Of a stretch of DNA of 64,000 nucleotides, positions 1 to 9,169 are shown in pieces. The position numbers and the translations under genes were made by a program. This stretch comes from MFD01213-c1 sp963704405 (lineage in GTDB: Bacteria > Planctomycetota > Phycisphaerae > Tepidisphaerales > Tepidisphaeraceae): positions 2,480,001-2,544,000 of the forward strand of contig OY969903.1 in the NCBI GenBank assembly GCA_963704405.1. The letters are read 5' to 3'. Under the pieces are notes generated by a model, which saw only the letters and a program-made list of their open reading frames with translations, was not told the origin of the DNA and ran no database searches. Position 1 is the first letter of the stretch. Every line of letters starts with the position of its first letter.

Positions 1-56
1 TCAAGCCCCAGTGGCAGCTTTGGCGACACTTCGACATTTGGCAGCGAGCACTGCTC

Positions 57-148
57 GATGGAAAATGGAAAACGATAGATGGAAAATGTGAAGAGGCTGT
101 TCTGACCGCTTCTTCCACATTTGCCATTTAACACTGGCCATTTCCCAT
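57..148. repeat. inverted heptad-type repeat upstream of tuf
   Basis: The left arm (57-91) repeats ATGGAAA-like units. The right arm (117-148) carries the complementary CATTTGC/CATTT units. The two arms could fold into a long imperfect hairpin about 100 bp before the tuf start. The same CCATTTG/CCATTTA unit reappears before hisB. I see no gene in positions 1-247. Confidence 0.55.
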
Positions 149-247
149 TGCTCCGTGAGTGCTGCCTAATGTCGCGGTGTCGAGGTTTGATTTGACAGGC
201 GGCTTCGACAACCGCCGGTAAGAGTTTGCTTGATCTGGAGGCCCCAC

Positions 248-1444
<1,197 letters not shown>

Positions 1445-1455
1445 TTGCGAGAAAA

Positions 1456-1540
1456 GTCCGTTGTCAGTGGTCAGTTGCCAGTGGCTGGTTGTAATTCGTT
1501 TTTACAACTCACTACAGACAACTGACCACTGACCTCTTAA
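1456..1540. repeat. inverted heptad repeat, GTCAGTG/GTCCGTT family
   Basis: The left arm reads as consecutive 7-mers GTCCGTT, GTCAGTG, GTCAGTT, GCCAGTG, GCTGGTT. The right arm (about 1505-1540) carries the complements, including AACTGAC and CACTGAC. The arms could form a long hairpin in the tuf-rpmG spacer, just before the rpmG start. Confidence 0.8.
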
Positions 1541-1550
1541 TGGTGTTACA

Positions 1551-1715
1551 ATGGCCAAAGAAAATCGCGAAATGGTCTGGCTCCAATGCACGGAGACCGG
1601 CGACCTGAACTACCGTACGGAAATCAAAGTTGCCGGCGGCGTCCAAAAGGTCGAACTGCAAAAGTACAGCAAGCGGTTGCGCAAGCATACGCTGCATAAG
1701 GTCAAGCGTAAGTGA
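1551..1715 (+). CDS. rpmG: 50S ribosomal protein L33
   Basis: This is a 54-residue large-subunit protein. It starts MAKENREMVWLQCTE and ends in the basic tail KHTLHKVKRK typical of L33. The tuf-rpmG-tRNA-Trp-secE-nusG order is a common bacterial arrangement and supports the call. Only one cysteine (Cys13) is present, so the CxxC zinc pairs of the zinc-binding L33 form are missing and this is the zinc-free type. It is flanked on both sides by inverted heptad repeats, and no clear Shine-Dalgarno precedes ATG 1551. Confidence 0.93.
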   Translation: MAKENREMVWLQCTETGDLNYRTEIKVAGGVQKVELQKYSKRLRKHTLHKVKRK

Positions 1716-1721
1716 TGCTTG

Positions 1722-1791
1722 TCCGTTGTCAGTGGTCCGTTGTCCGTTGCTGGTGTTCCCAAACGACGGACTACTGACCACGGACCACGGG
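1722..1791. repeat. inverted heptad repeat, GTCAGTG/GTCCGTT family
   Basis: This is a second copy of the arrangement, between rpmG and tRNA-Trp. The left arm is GTCCGTT, GTCAGTG, GTCCGTT, GTCCGTT. The right arm contains ACTACTG, ACCACGG, ACCACGG. The unit order differs from the copy at 1456, so this is not a simple duplication. Confidence 0.8.
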
Positions 1792-1801
1792 CAATTCTGC
1801 T

Positions 1802-1874
1802 ACGCCGGTAGCTCAATTGGCAGAGCAGCCGTCTCCAAAGCGGCAGGTTGCAGGTTCGATTCCTGCCCGGCGTG
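1802..1874 (+). tRNA. tRNA-Trp (anticodon CCA)
   Basis: A complete 73-nt cloverleaf is visible. The acceptor stem pairs 1802-1808 with 1867-1873. The D stem is 1811-1814 with 1823-1826. The anticodon stem is 1828-1832 with 1840-1844, with CCA at 1835-1837. The T stem is 1850-1854 with 1862-1866 around TTCGATT. The discriminator base is G, as expected for Trp. The 3' CCA is not encoded. A tRNA-Trp just before secE is a frequent bacterial arrangement. Confidence 0.97.
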
Positions 1875-1892
1875 CTGACTGAGGATTTCCTG

Positions 1893-2441
1893 ATGCCGTC
1901 CGTTCAAGATCAGTTGGAAGACGAGAAGCCCATGGCAACGAATGCAATCACCTCGGGTGGCGCTCCGGCACAAGAGCCGGAGGATGAGAAGCCTTCCCGC
2001 ACCCCTTCTCCCGACCGCTCGGCTGAAGGGCCGGCGTTCTTCACCATCTACAAAAAAGGCCAGGGAAAGTGGACCCGCCTGGGGACCATCTTCGCGGTGG
2101 CGGGCCTTGCCTTGCTGACCGCTTACAATCTTTACTCCGACTATCTGCCCCGTTTCATGCAGTCGCGCGATATCATGCTGGGCACCAGCATTGGTTTTCT
2201 CGCGGTGCTTAGCCTGGTGACTTTCTGGCTTTCCAATAAGCCGCAGAATGTTGATTTTCTCATCGCCACCGACAGCGAGATGAAGAAGGTCAACTGGACC
2301 ACCAAGGGGGAACTGTTCGGCTCGACCCGCGTGGTTATTTTATTCCTGGCTTTCATCGCTATTTTTCTGTTCCTCGTCGATATTGTCTTCGCCGAGTTTT
2401 TCCACATGATCTCCGTGCTCCGTTCCGGCCCGTTCCAATGA
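1893..2441 (+). CDS. secE: preprotein translocase subunit SecE (long form)
   Basis: SecE is the essential clamp subunit of the SecYEG channel. The C-terminal third carries the conserved SecE signature: an amphipathic stretch (SEMKKVNWTTKGELFGSTRV) followed by one membrane helix. Two further predicted helices lie upstream, after a charged Pro-rich N-terminus. The 182-residue product is therefore about three times the minimal SecE, a form I associate with planctomycetes. ATG 1893 follows GAGG at 1881-1884; an in-frame ATG at 1932 is an alternative. It lies just after tRNA-Trp and 39 bp before nusG. Confidence 0.93.
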   Translation: MPSVQDQLEDEKPMATNAITSGGAPAQEPEDEKPSRTPSPDRSAEGPAFFTIYKKGQGKWTRLGTIFAVAGLALLTAYNLYSDYLPRFMQSRDIMLGTSIGFLAVLSLVTFWLSNKPQNVDFLIATDSEMKKVNWTTKGELFGSTRVVILFLAFIAIFLFLVDIVFAEFFHMISVLRSGPFQ

Positions 2442-2480
2442 ACCCTGCACATTTGAAGAGGAGTCGCCCGCTGCTCGTCG

Positions 2481-3047
2481 ATGCAGCCGGCAACTAAATC
2501 AGCAATGCAATTTTTCGTCCTTCGAGTCGCTAGCAATAAAGAAGACCGCGTCCGTGAGGCGCTGGTCCGCAAGGTCAAGATCGAAGGCCTCGAAAGCCAG
2601 GTCGGCCGCATCCTCGTCCCCATCGAGCGCGTGCGCTCTATGAAGGGCGGCGTGAAAAAGGAATCCGACCGCAAGCTGTATCCCGGCTACGTCTTCACCG
2701 AGCTGGAACTCGATAAGAACGGGATGATCCCGGAAAAAGTCTGGTTCATGATCAAGGAAACCGAAGGCGTCGGCGACTTCATCGGTTCCAACGGCAAACC
2801 CACCGCCATGAGCCTCAAGGACCAGGCCAAGATGCTTGAAGAGGCCGAACGCCCCGAAGGCGAAGTCTCCGTCAAGGCCGAGTTCAAGAAAGGCGACCGC
2901 GTGAAAGTCACCAACGGCGCATTCATGAACTTCGAAGGCGATGTTGACGAGGTCATCCCCGACAAAGGCATGGTCCGAATCATCACCACCATCTTCGGCC
3001 GCCCCACCCCGCTTGAGCTGGAATACTGGCAGATTGAAAAGATGTGA
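2481..3047 (+). CDS. nusG: transcription termination/antitermination protein NusG
   Basis: NusG binds RNA polymerase and couples transcription to Rho or the ribosome. The 188-residue product has the N-terminal NGN domain (FFVLRVASNKED near residue 10, then LYPGYVFTELEL) and a C-terminal KOW motif (FKKGDRVKVTNGAFMNFEGD), ending with LELEYWQIEKM. ATG 2481 has GAGGAG about 17 bases upstream. The ATG at 2505, directly before QFFVLRV, is a plausible alternative start. The usual next gene, rplK, lies about 35 kb away. Confidence 0.95.
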   Translation: MQPATKSAMQFFVLRVASNKEDRVREALVRKVKIEGLESQVGRILVPIERVRSMKGGVKKESDRKLYPGYVFTELELDKNGMIPEKVWFMIKETEGVGDFIGSNGKPTAMSLKDQAKMLEEAERPEGEVSVKAEFKKGDRVKVTNGAFMNFEGDVDEVIPDKGMVRIITTIFGRPTPLELEYWQIEKM

Positions 3048-3059
3048 GGGGAGAGCGGG

Positions 3060-3215
3060 ACAAATTCGAATGACGAAATTCGAATGACGGGATCAATGTT
3101 CAAATGACGAATGACCGAATGACGAAACAAATGCAGGCTGGATCGCTGTTCGTTTCATCATTTGAACATTCGAAAATTCGTCATTGATCCGTCGTTCGAA
3201 TGTCGTCATTCGGAT
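3060..3215. repeat. inverted repeat array, AATGACG/AATTCGA family
   Basis: The left arm (about 3060-3128) repeats AATTCGA and ATGACGA units. The right arm (about 3157-3215) carries the complementary TCGTCATT/TTCGAA units. It fills the nusG-glycosyltransferase spacer and runs up to the next start codon. A related array lies at 59320-59460. Confidence 0.75.
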
Positions 3216-3219
3216 TTTC

Positions 3220-4524
3220 ATGCGTGTACTTCTCTTAGCCAACGACTGCAACCCTGACTGGCCTTCCCTCCCCGTGGTTGGCTACAACGCCGCTCGCGGG
3301 ATCGCCGAGCATGTGGATGTTGTTGTCGCCACCCACGTCCGCAATAAGCCCAATATCGACCGAAAAGGTTTTGGCAAAGCCCAGGTTGTTTATCTCGACA
3401 ACGAATACATTGCCTCCCCGATGTACAAAGCCGCCACCTGGCTTCGTGGCGGGCGCTCGGTTGGTTGGACCACCAACATCGCCATGCAGTATCCGCCATA
3501 CCTTGCCTTTGAATGGGAGGCGTGGAAGACGTTCAAGAAGCAGCTCAAAGCCGGCGAATTCGATCTTGTCCATCGCATTACACCGATGTCGCCGACGCTG
3601 CCCAGCCTGCTGGCCCGCCGGCTCAGCCGCATTAATGTTCCTTTTGTCCTTGGCCCTCTGAACGGCGGTCTCCGCTGGCCGCCGGAATTCACCGGTGAAC
3701 TTAAAAAAGAAAAAGAGTGGCTGACTTATCTCCGCAGCGCATACAAGCTTCTTCCGTACGCCAAATCTACTTATGCCCGCTCCAGCGCCATCCTCGCCGC
3801 GTTTCATCACACGATCGAGCGGCTTCCTCAGCAGTACCGCGATCGTATGATCGACTTCCCCGAAGTCGGCATCGATCCAGAACTCTTCGAAGCCCCTGCT
3901 GATCGTCCCGTGCGGGAACAGGTGACATTCTTCTACGCCGGCCGACTTGTCCCTTACAAATGCCCCGACGTTGCCGTCCTTGCTTTTGCCGCCAATCCCA
4001 GGCTGCGAAAACACAAACTCATCATCGCCGGCGACGGCCCCGAACTTCCTCGGCTGCAGGAGCTCGTGAAGCAGCACAATCTCGAATCCAATGTTGATCT
4101 TCTGGGCCGCCGCACGCAGGCCGAGATTGGCGGTCTGATGCGCACCACCGACATTTTTGCCTTCCCCTCCATCCGGGAGCTGGGCGCCGGCGTGGTTGTC
4201 GAAGCGATGGCGTGCGCTCTTCCCTGCATTGTCGTTGACTATGGCGGACCCGGTGGTCTCATCAACCCAACCAACGGCGTGAAGGTTCCTCTTGGCAGCA
4301 AACAATTCCTCATTGAACGCTTCGCCGCCGAAATGGAATCGCTTGCCGCCGAACCCGCCCGCCGCCAACAACTCGGCCAACAGGCGCACCATGACGCCAC
4401 CCAAATCTACTCCTGGACCAACAAAGGGAAAAAGACAATTGAAGTCTACGACTGGGCGCTAAACCGTCGCTCCACCAAACCTGATTTCTATATCCCCTCA
4501 GCGATCACCCCACTATCGGCCTGA
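3220..4524 (+). CDS. glycosyltransferase family 4 protein
   Basis: This is a probable cytoplasmic GT-B enzyme that transfers a sugar from an activated donor. The 434-residue product has an N-terminal acceptor domain opening with MRVLLLANDCNPDWPSLP. The donor domain carries FYAGRLVPYKCPD near residue 240, IAGDGPEL, NVDLLGR, and the nucleotide-sugar segment FAFPSIRELGAGVVVEAMA. ATG 3220 is preferred because upstream in-frame codons fall inside the repeat array. There is no glycan operon around it, so acceptor and sugar are unknown. The family is confident; the specificity is not. Confidence 0.85.
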   Translation: MRVLLLANDCNPDWPSLPVVGYNAARGIAEHVDVVVATHVRNKPNIDRKGFGKAQVVYLDNEYIASPMYKAATWLRGGRSVGWTTNIAMQYPPYLAFEWEAWKTFKKQLKAGEFDLVHRITPMSPTLPSLLARRLSRINVPFVLGPLNGGLRWPPEFTGELKKEKEWLTYLRSAYKLLPYAKSTYARSSAILAAFHHTIERLPQQYRDRMIDFPEVGIDPELFEAPADRPVREQVTFFYAGRLVPYKCPDVAVLAFAANPRLRKHKLIIAGDGPELPRLQELVKQHNLESNVDLLGRRTQAEIGGLMRTTDIFAFPSIRELGAGVVVEAMACALPCIVVDYGGPGGLINPTNGVKVPLGSKQFLIERFAAEMESLAAEPARRQQLGQQAHHDATQIYSWTNKGKKTIEVYDWALNRRSTKPDFYIPSAITPLSA

Positions 4525-4638
4525 TCGCAATCCAAATTGCGCAGTCCAAAATCCAAAACCTGCCCAAATAACTGCTACATCTTTCCATCTGCGGGTAAAA
4601 CTTGCCTATCTGCCCCATCCAATTGGATATTCCCAACT

Positions 4639-5026
4639 ATGGGACCCAATCGTCTAAGCACCCTGACCTTTGCCTGCCTGCTTCTATGCCTGGGCACTGT
4701 CGGCTTCATCCTCCGGAGCCGCTCCATCATTGACACATTCCACATCGGCAGCCTGAACATCTGCCCCTCGACGGCCAATTCGCCTTTGTCCATACGCCTT
4801 CTCAATCAGACTCTTCCTTCACCTGGACTACCGCTCTGCACCCGACAACGCCGCCCAATTTGACTGGCCGATCCTCCGCTATCATCCCGCCGGCATCAAC
4901 CCCGTCACTCACCAGTCCACCGCTGGCGGCTTCATCCTTCCGCTGTGGCTCATCACCCTGATCCTTATCCTCCCGCCTCTGCTCTACTCCCACCACCAAA
5001 CCCAAAAACGCCTTCGTGGCGATTGA
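4639..5026 (+). pseudogene. small membrane protein gene, reading frame broken twice
   Basis: Three consecutive frames make one plausible protein. The first gives an N-terminal membrane segment starting MGPNRLSTLTFACLLLCLG and followed by RSRSIIDTF. The second covers the middle (DGQFAFVHTPSQSDSSF). The third gives a C-terminal segment (FDWPILRYHPAG, GGFILPLWLITLILILPPLL) ending at TGA 5024. The first switch falls at the CCCC run near 4764 and the second near 4850. Each is cured by one extra base. The layout resembles small planctomycete two-helix proteins of unknown function; this is inference. Confidence 0.5.
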
Positions 5027-5198
5027 CAAAATATTTCAAACCGCAAAGTGCGCAGATTTCCCAAAAAACGCACCGAAAAAATCCGCAATCTGCACAATCT
5101 GTGGTTAAAACTCTTCCCATGTTTCACGCGGCGCCGTGGCGATAAAAAAAATCTCCTTCGTGCTTAGCAACACCCCTTCGCCTATAATTTATGCACCC

Positions 5199-7111
5199 AT
5201 GCCGGACCTGCGGGAACACCTGCAAAATCATTTCGGACTCGACGATTTCCGCCCGCGACAGCAGGAAGTCATCGAAGACGTCCTGCGCGGTAAAGATGTC
5301 ATGTGCGTTATGCCCACCGGCGCGGGCAAGAGTCTCTGCTATCAGCTTCCCGCCGTCGTAGGCGGCGGACTCACCCTCGTCGTCTCGCCTCTGATCTCCC
5401 TGATGGAAGACCAGGTTCAGCAGCTCAGCGACGAAGGAATTCCCGCCCTCCTCCTGAACAGCTCGCTCACCAGCCAACAGCAGCGGCAGGTGATTGCGCA
5501 ACTCCACCAGGACTTCAACGGCCTGCTATATGTCGCCCCCGAACGCTTCTTCGCCCAGAGCTTTCAATCCACCTTTGAACAACTCAAACCCAGGCTGTTT
5601 GCAATCGATGAAGCTCATTGCATCAGCCAATGGGGCCACGATTTTCGCACCGAATATTCGCGGCTGGGCGAAGTCCGCCGGCGCCTCGGTAATCCTCCGA
5701 CCATCGCACTCACCGCCACAGCAACCGACGATGTCCGGGAAGACATCATCCACCGGCTTGGGCTTCATGAGCCTTCTATTGTTATCACCGGATTCGATCG
5801 CCCGAATTTGTCGTATGAATCCCGCCGGGTGCCGAAGAATCAGGAGAAAGAAGCGGAGTTGCTTTCCCTTTGCCGCACTGAACTTGGGAGCGGCATCGTC
5901 TATTGCGCCACGCGCAAGGCCGTTGAAGAAGTGGCTTCGATCCTCAGCGAAAAATTAAAAGGCCGCCCGGTATTTGCCTATCACGCCGGCCTCGATCAAG
6001 CCGTCCGCACGGCCAATCAGGAAAAGTTCATGCAGACCGAACGTGCGATTGCGGTTGCTACAAACGCATTCGGCATGGGCATCAACAAACCCGACGTCCG
6101 TTTCGTTGCCCATTACAACGTCCCCGGCACGCTTGAAGCTTATTACCAGGAAGCCGGCCGCGCCGGCCGCGATGGGGCGCCGCGCGCTGCGTGATGTTTT
6201 TCAGCTATCAGGACCGCTATACCCACGAGTATTTCATCGACAGGATCGGTCAGGACAATCACGATTCTGATCCCGCGGCTATCGAAGAATTGAAAAGCCA
6301 CGCCCGCCGCAAACTCGAACTGATTCTTAAATACGCGCAGACCCACAGTTGCCGCCGCCGAATGATCCTCGATTACTTCGGCGACGACGCTGATGTTGAA
6401 GGCTGCACCTGCGATGTCTGCCGCCGCGCAAGCGGGGACACCACTGGCCTTCCTGTTGCGACCGGCCCCCTTGTGAGTGAAGAGGTGACGCTTCTGATCC
6501 GCCAGCTTCTCTCCGCCATTGCCCGCCTTCATGGAAAATTCGGTGTCGGCGTGGTGGCCGAAGTGCTTGCGGGAACGCAGAACGAGCGCATCCAGCGATG
6601 GAACCTCGAATCTCTTACCGTCTTTGGCCTGCTCAAAACGCACGCCGTCAAACGCATCATCGCGATGCTCCATCGCCTGATGGAAGCCGGCCTCGCTCGC
6701 CAGCGCGATCCCGACGGCTTAAAATTTCGCCCTGTCATCGAACTCACCGCCGCGGGCGTTGCTGTGATGAAAGGCGTCCAGCTCCCACCCGCCAGCCTGG
6801 CCGACCTCATGCCCAGCCGCGTCACCACCACCGCCGCGGCTCGCCGAGAATCCCGCCGAGCCGGCGCCGAAACCGAAGAAGAACAAATCGCCCCCGAAGC
6901 CCAGGCCCGCTTCGAAAAACTTCGCGCCACCCGCCTGGAACTCGCCCGCGGCAAGCAACTTCCTCCCTACGTCATCTGCCACGACAGCACGCTGAAATCC
7001 ATCGCCAAAAATCCACCGGCTGATCTTGAAACCCTCCAGCAAATCAAAGGCATGGGGCCTTATAAAATACAAATGTACGGCCAGGCATTCCTGGACGCTA
7101 TCCGCGACTAA
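5199..7111 (+). pseudogene. recQ: ATP-dependent DNA helicase RecQ, one frameshift
   Basis: RecQ unwinds DNA 3'-5' in recombination and repair. The first frame (5199-6194) carries Walker A TGAGKS (Lys44), DEAH, ALTATATDD and the arginine-finger motif QEAGRAGRDG. The second frame (from about 6190) continues with MFFSYQDRY, the RQC zinc-site cysteines (C-RRRMILDYFGDD...CTCDVC), and an HRDC-like C-terminus (LPPYVICHDSTLKSIA). The frame switches in the GC-rich stretch 6177-6188, and one added base restores RDGAPRRCVMFFSY. A sequencing deletion is as likely as a true pseudogene. A TATAAT box at 5183 lies too close to ATG 5199 for a normal leader. Confidence 0.9.
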
Positions 7112-7374
7112 CCTCCGCTCCTGCGCCGCCCGAGGTATCGCCAATGGAGTTTCGTGTCTGCTGATCGCGCCGACGTGGCGACTTAAATCATCTCTCCCTG
7201 CAACCACCTCTAATGACCTCCAACCCCGCCGCATAAACTTGACGCCCCTCTCCTCCTTTCCTAGACTTTCCTCAGATAACCTGAAATGGAGCATCCAGCG
7301 CTCCCGGGCGATTTGAATTCGCAGCTTGCGGCCCAAACCAGCTAAAGCGCGGCAGAGATCCTGTCAGCGCCGGG

Positions 7375-7402
7375 CCATGCCACAATAAGGCATGGTTTTT
7401 TT
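7375..7402 (+). terminator. Rho-independent terminator
   Basis: CCATGC (7375-7380) pairs with GCATGG (7390-7395) and is followed by seven T (7396-7402). It lies downstream of recQ in an otherwise featureless 348-bp spacer. Confidence 0.7.
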
Positions 7403-7432
7403 GTCGCCGCACGCCCTTAAGCCCGCGCAAAC

Positions 7433-7457
7433 AACGGACTACTGACAACGGACAAAA
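7433..7457. repeat. single heptad arm (CAACGGA/CTACTGA)
   Basis: This is a right arm only of the GTCAGTG/GTCCGTT family: CAACGGACTACTGACAACGG. It abuts the moeB-like start codon with only a few A residues between. Confidence 0.65.
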
Positions 7458-7459
7458 AA

Positions 7460-8734
7460 ATGCTCACTCAACTCAACAACGAACAGATCAACCGCTATAA
7501 GCGCCATCTCATCCTTCCGGAGGTCGGCACTGAAGGCCAGCTCAAGCTCCTCAACGCCCGCGTCCTGTGCATCGGCGCCGGGGGGCTTGGTTGCCCTATC
7601 AGTCTTTATCTCGCCGCCGCCGGGGTGGGCACGATCGGCCTGGTTGATATCGATGTTGTCAGCCCCAGCAATCTCCAGCGCCAAATTCTCTTTGGCGTGA
7701 GCAACGTCGGTCAGGACAAAGTCACGGCTGCCGCGAATCGCCTGAAAGACATCAACCCCGACTGCAAGATCATCGAGCACAAAACCATCGTCAACAGTTC
7801 CAATGTTCTCGATCTCGTCGCCCAGTATGACATCATCATCGACGGCACCGACAACTTCCCCACCCGCTATTGCGTCAACGACGCCTGCGTGATGCTTAAA
7901 AAGCCCAATGTCTATGGCTCGATCTTCCGCTTTGAAGGCATGATCACCGTCTTCGCCCCGCACCTGCCCAATCCCCTCCGCCCTGGTGAAAACGGCCCGT
8001 GCTACCGCTGCATGTACCCCGAGCCGCCCGATCCCGGCTCCGTTCCAAGCTGCGCGGAAGGCGGCGTGATCGGTGTGCTCCCCGGCATCATCGGCACCCT
8101 TCAGGCCAACGAAGTCCTCAAGCTCATCCTTGGCATCGGCACACCCGCCATCGGAAAGCTCACTACCTTCAGCGCGCTCGATCTCGAATTCAAAACCTTC
8201 AAGCTCCGCCGCGACCCCGCCTGCCCCGTTTGCGGCGATCATCCCACTATCACCGAACCCGTTGACTACGAACAATTCTGCGGCGTGCCCGCCCTCGATC
8301 CCAAATCGCTGGCCGAAACCGAAGCAGAAGTGAAACGTGCCAAGGGGGCTCCCGCCTCCGATCCCTCCCTCGACGACAAAGGCCTCCCACCCGGCTACGC
8401 CTTTGATCCAACCTGGGAAATCACCCCGCGCGAAGTCAAAGCCGCCCTCGATAAAAAAGACCCGTTTCTGTTCATCGATTGCCGTCTCCCCAACGAATAC
8501 GCCATCACCAAAATCGACGGCGCCAATCTCATTCCCCTCCAGCAACTTGCCCAGCGATTCTCCGAACTCCGCGGCCACGAAAAAGAGCGCGTCATCGTTC
8601 ACTGCCGCAGCGGTGGCCGCTCCCTCCAGTTCGCCAAACTCCTGAAATCACAGGGCTTCAAGGACGTCAAAAGCATGGCCGGCGGAATCCTTCTCTGGAA
8701 TAAAGACATCAACCCCGGCGGCCCACAATATTGA
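7460..8734 (+). CDS. MoeB/ThiF-type adenylyltransferase fused to a rhodanese domain
   Basis: This is an E1-like enzyme that adenylates the C-terminal glycine of a small sulfur carrier (MoaD or ThiS type), with sulfur supplied by the rhodanese domain. The 424-residue product has the nucleotide-binding GAGGLGCP near residue 36, NLQRQI, and DGTDNFPTRY. Two cysteine pairs form the zinc site (CYRC and CPVC). The C-terminal rhodanese domain (about residues 315-424) has active-site loop HCRSGGRS. The fused form is often called MoeZ. No molybdopterin or thiamine genes flank it, so the target carrier is open. It ends at a strong bidirectional terminator. Confidence 0.92.
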   Translation: MLTQLNNEQINRYKRHLILPEVGTEGQLKLLNARVLCIGAGGLGCPISLYLAAAGVGTIGLVDIDVVSPSNLQRQILFGVSNVGQDKVTAAANRLKDINPDCKIIEHKTIVNSSNVLDLVAQYDIIIDGTDNFPTRYCVNDACVMLKKPNVYGSIFRFEGMITVFAPHLPNPLRPGENGPCYRCMYPEPPDPGSVPSCAEGGVIGVLPGIIGTLQANEVLKLILGIGTPAIGKLTTFSALDLEFKTFKLRRDPACPVCGDHPTITEPVDYEQFCGVPALDPKSLAETEAEVKRAKGAPASDPSLDDKGLPPGYAFDPTWEITPREVKAALDKKDPFLFIDCRLPNEYAITKIDGANLIPLQQLAQRFSELRGHEKERVIVHCRSGGRSLQFAKLLKSQGFKDVKSMAGGILLWNKDINPGGPQY

Positions 8735-8753
8735 TACGCGAAAAACTCCTTGC

Positions 8754-8800
8754 AAAAACCCAGGCCGCCATATGCCTAAAGCATGGCGGCCTGGGTTTTT
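8754..8800. terminator. bidirectional Rho-independent terminator
   Basis: A perfect 18-bp stem pairs 8754-8771 with 8783-8800 around an 11-nt loop. It has A5 on one side and a T run on the other. It separates the convergent MoeB-like and small membrane protein genes and can serve both strands. Confidence 0.92.
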
Positions 8801-8845
8801 CTTTCGTCAGTCGTCGCGATTGAGCGATGCTTGTCATCGTGGATG

Positions 8846-9061
8846 CTAATGCGTCTTCGCCTTCGCCATCCAGCAAAGCAGCAGCATAAACAATCCAAAC
8901 CCCGTCATCACTAATCCCCACCACAGGTTGACATTAATCCCCAGCGAGCTGGCGTAAATCGCCTTGTCAGAAATAATCCCCCACACCGTCAACACAATGC
9001 CCAGCAGCCCAAACATCAGGCCCATCGGCAACCGAATATCCATTCCACCAGCGCCACCCAT
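8846..9061 (-). CDS. small two-helix membrane protein next to a sodium:solute symporter
   Basis: The 71-residue protein has two predicted membrane helices (LPMGLMFGLLGIVLTVWGII and WWGLVMTGFGLFMLLLCWM). The start codon follows AAGGAG on the minus strand with good spacing. It lies about 110 bp downstream of the symporter gene on the same strand, so the two are probably co-transcribed. A role as accessory subunit of that transporter is inferred from position and size only. I do not recognise a named family. Confidence 0.7.
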   Translation of the reverse strand: MGGAGGMDIRLPMGLMFGLLGIVLTVWGIISDKAIYASSLGINVNLWWGLVMTGFGLFMLLLCWMAKAKTH

Positions 9062-9169
9062 GATTGTCTCCTTTGCGTCCCAATGAATTCAAAGTTTTAA
9101 AACCGATTGCCGGTATCTCAAAATCCGGCACCGTCACTTCAGCGACACCGGCCTGCCAAACGCAAACCC

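Noticed and set aside
5183..5188. TATAAT as the recQ promoter
   Set aside because: It is 11 bp before the chosen ATG with no -35 hexamer at the right distance; it would need a leaderless transcript.
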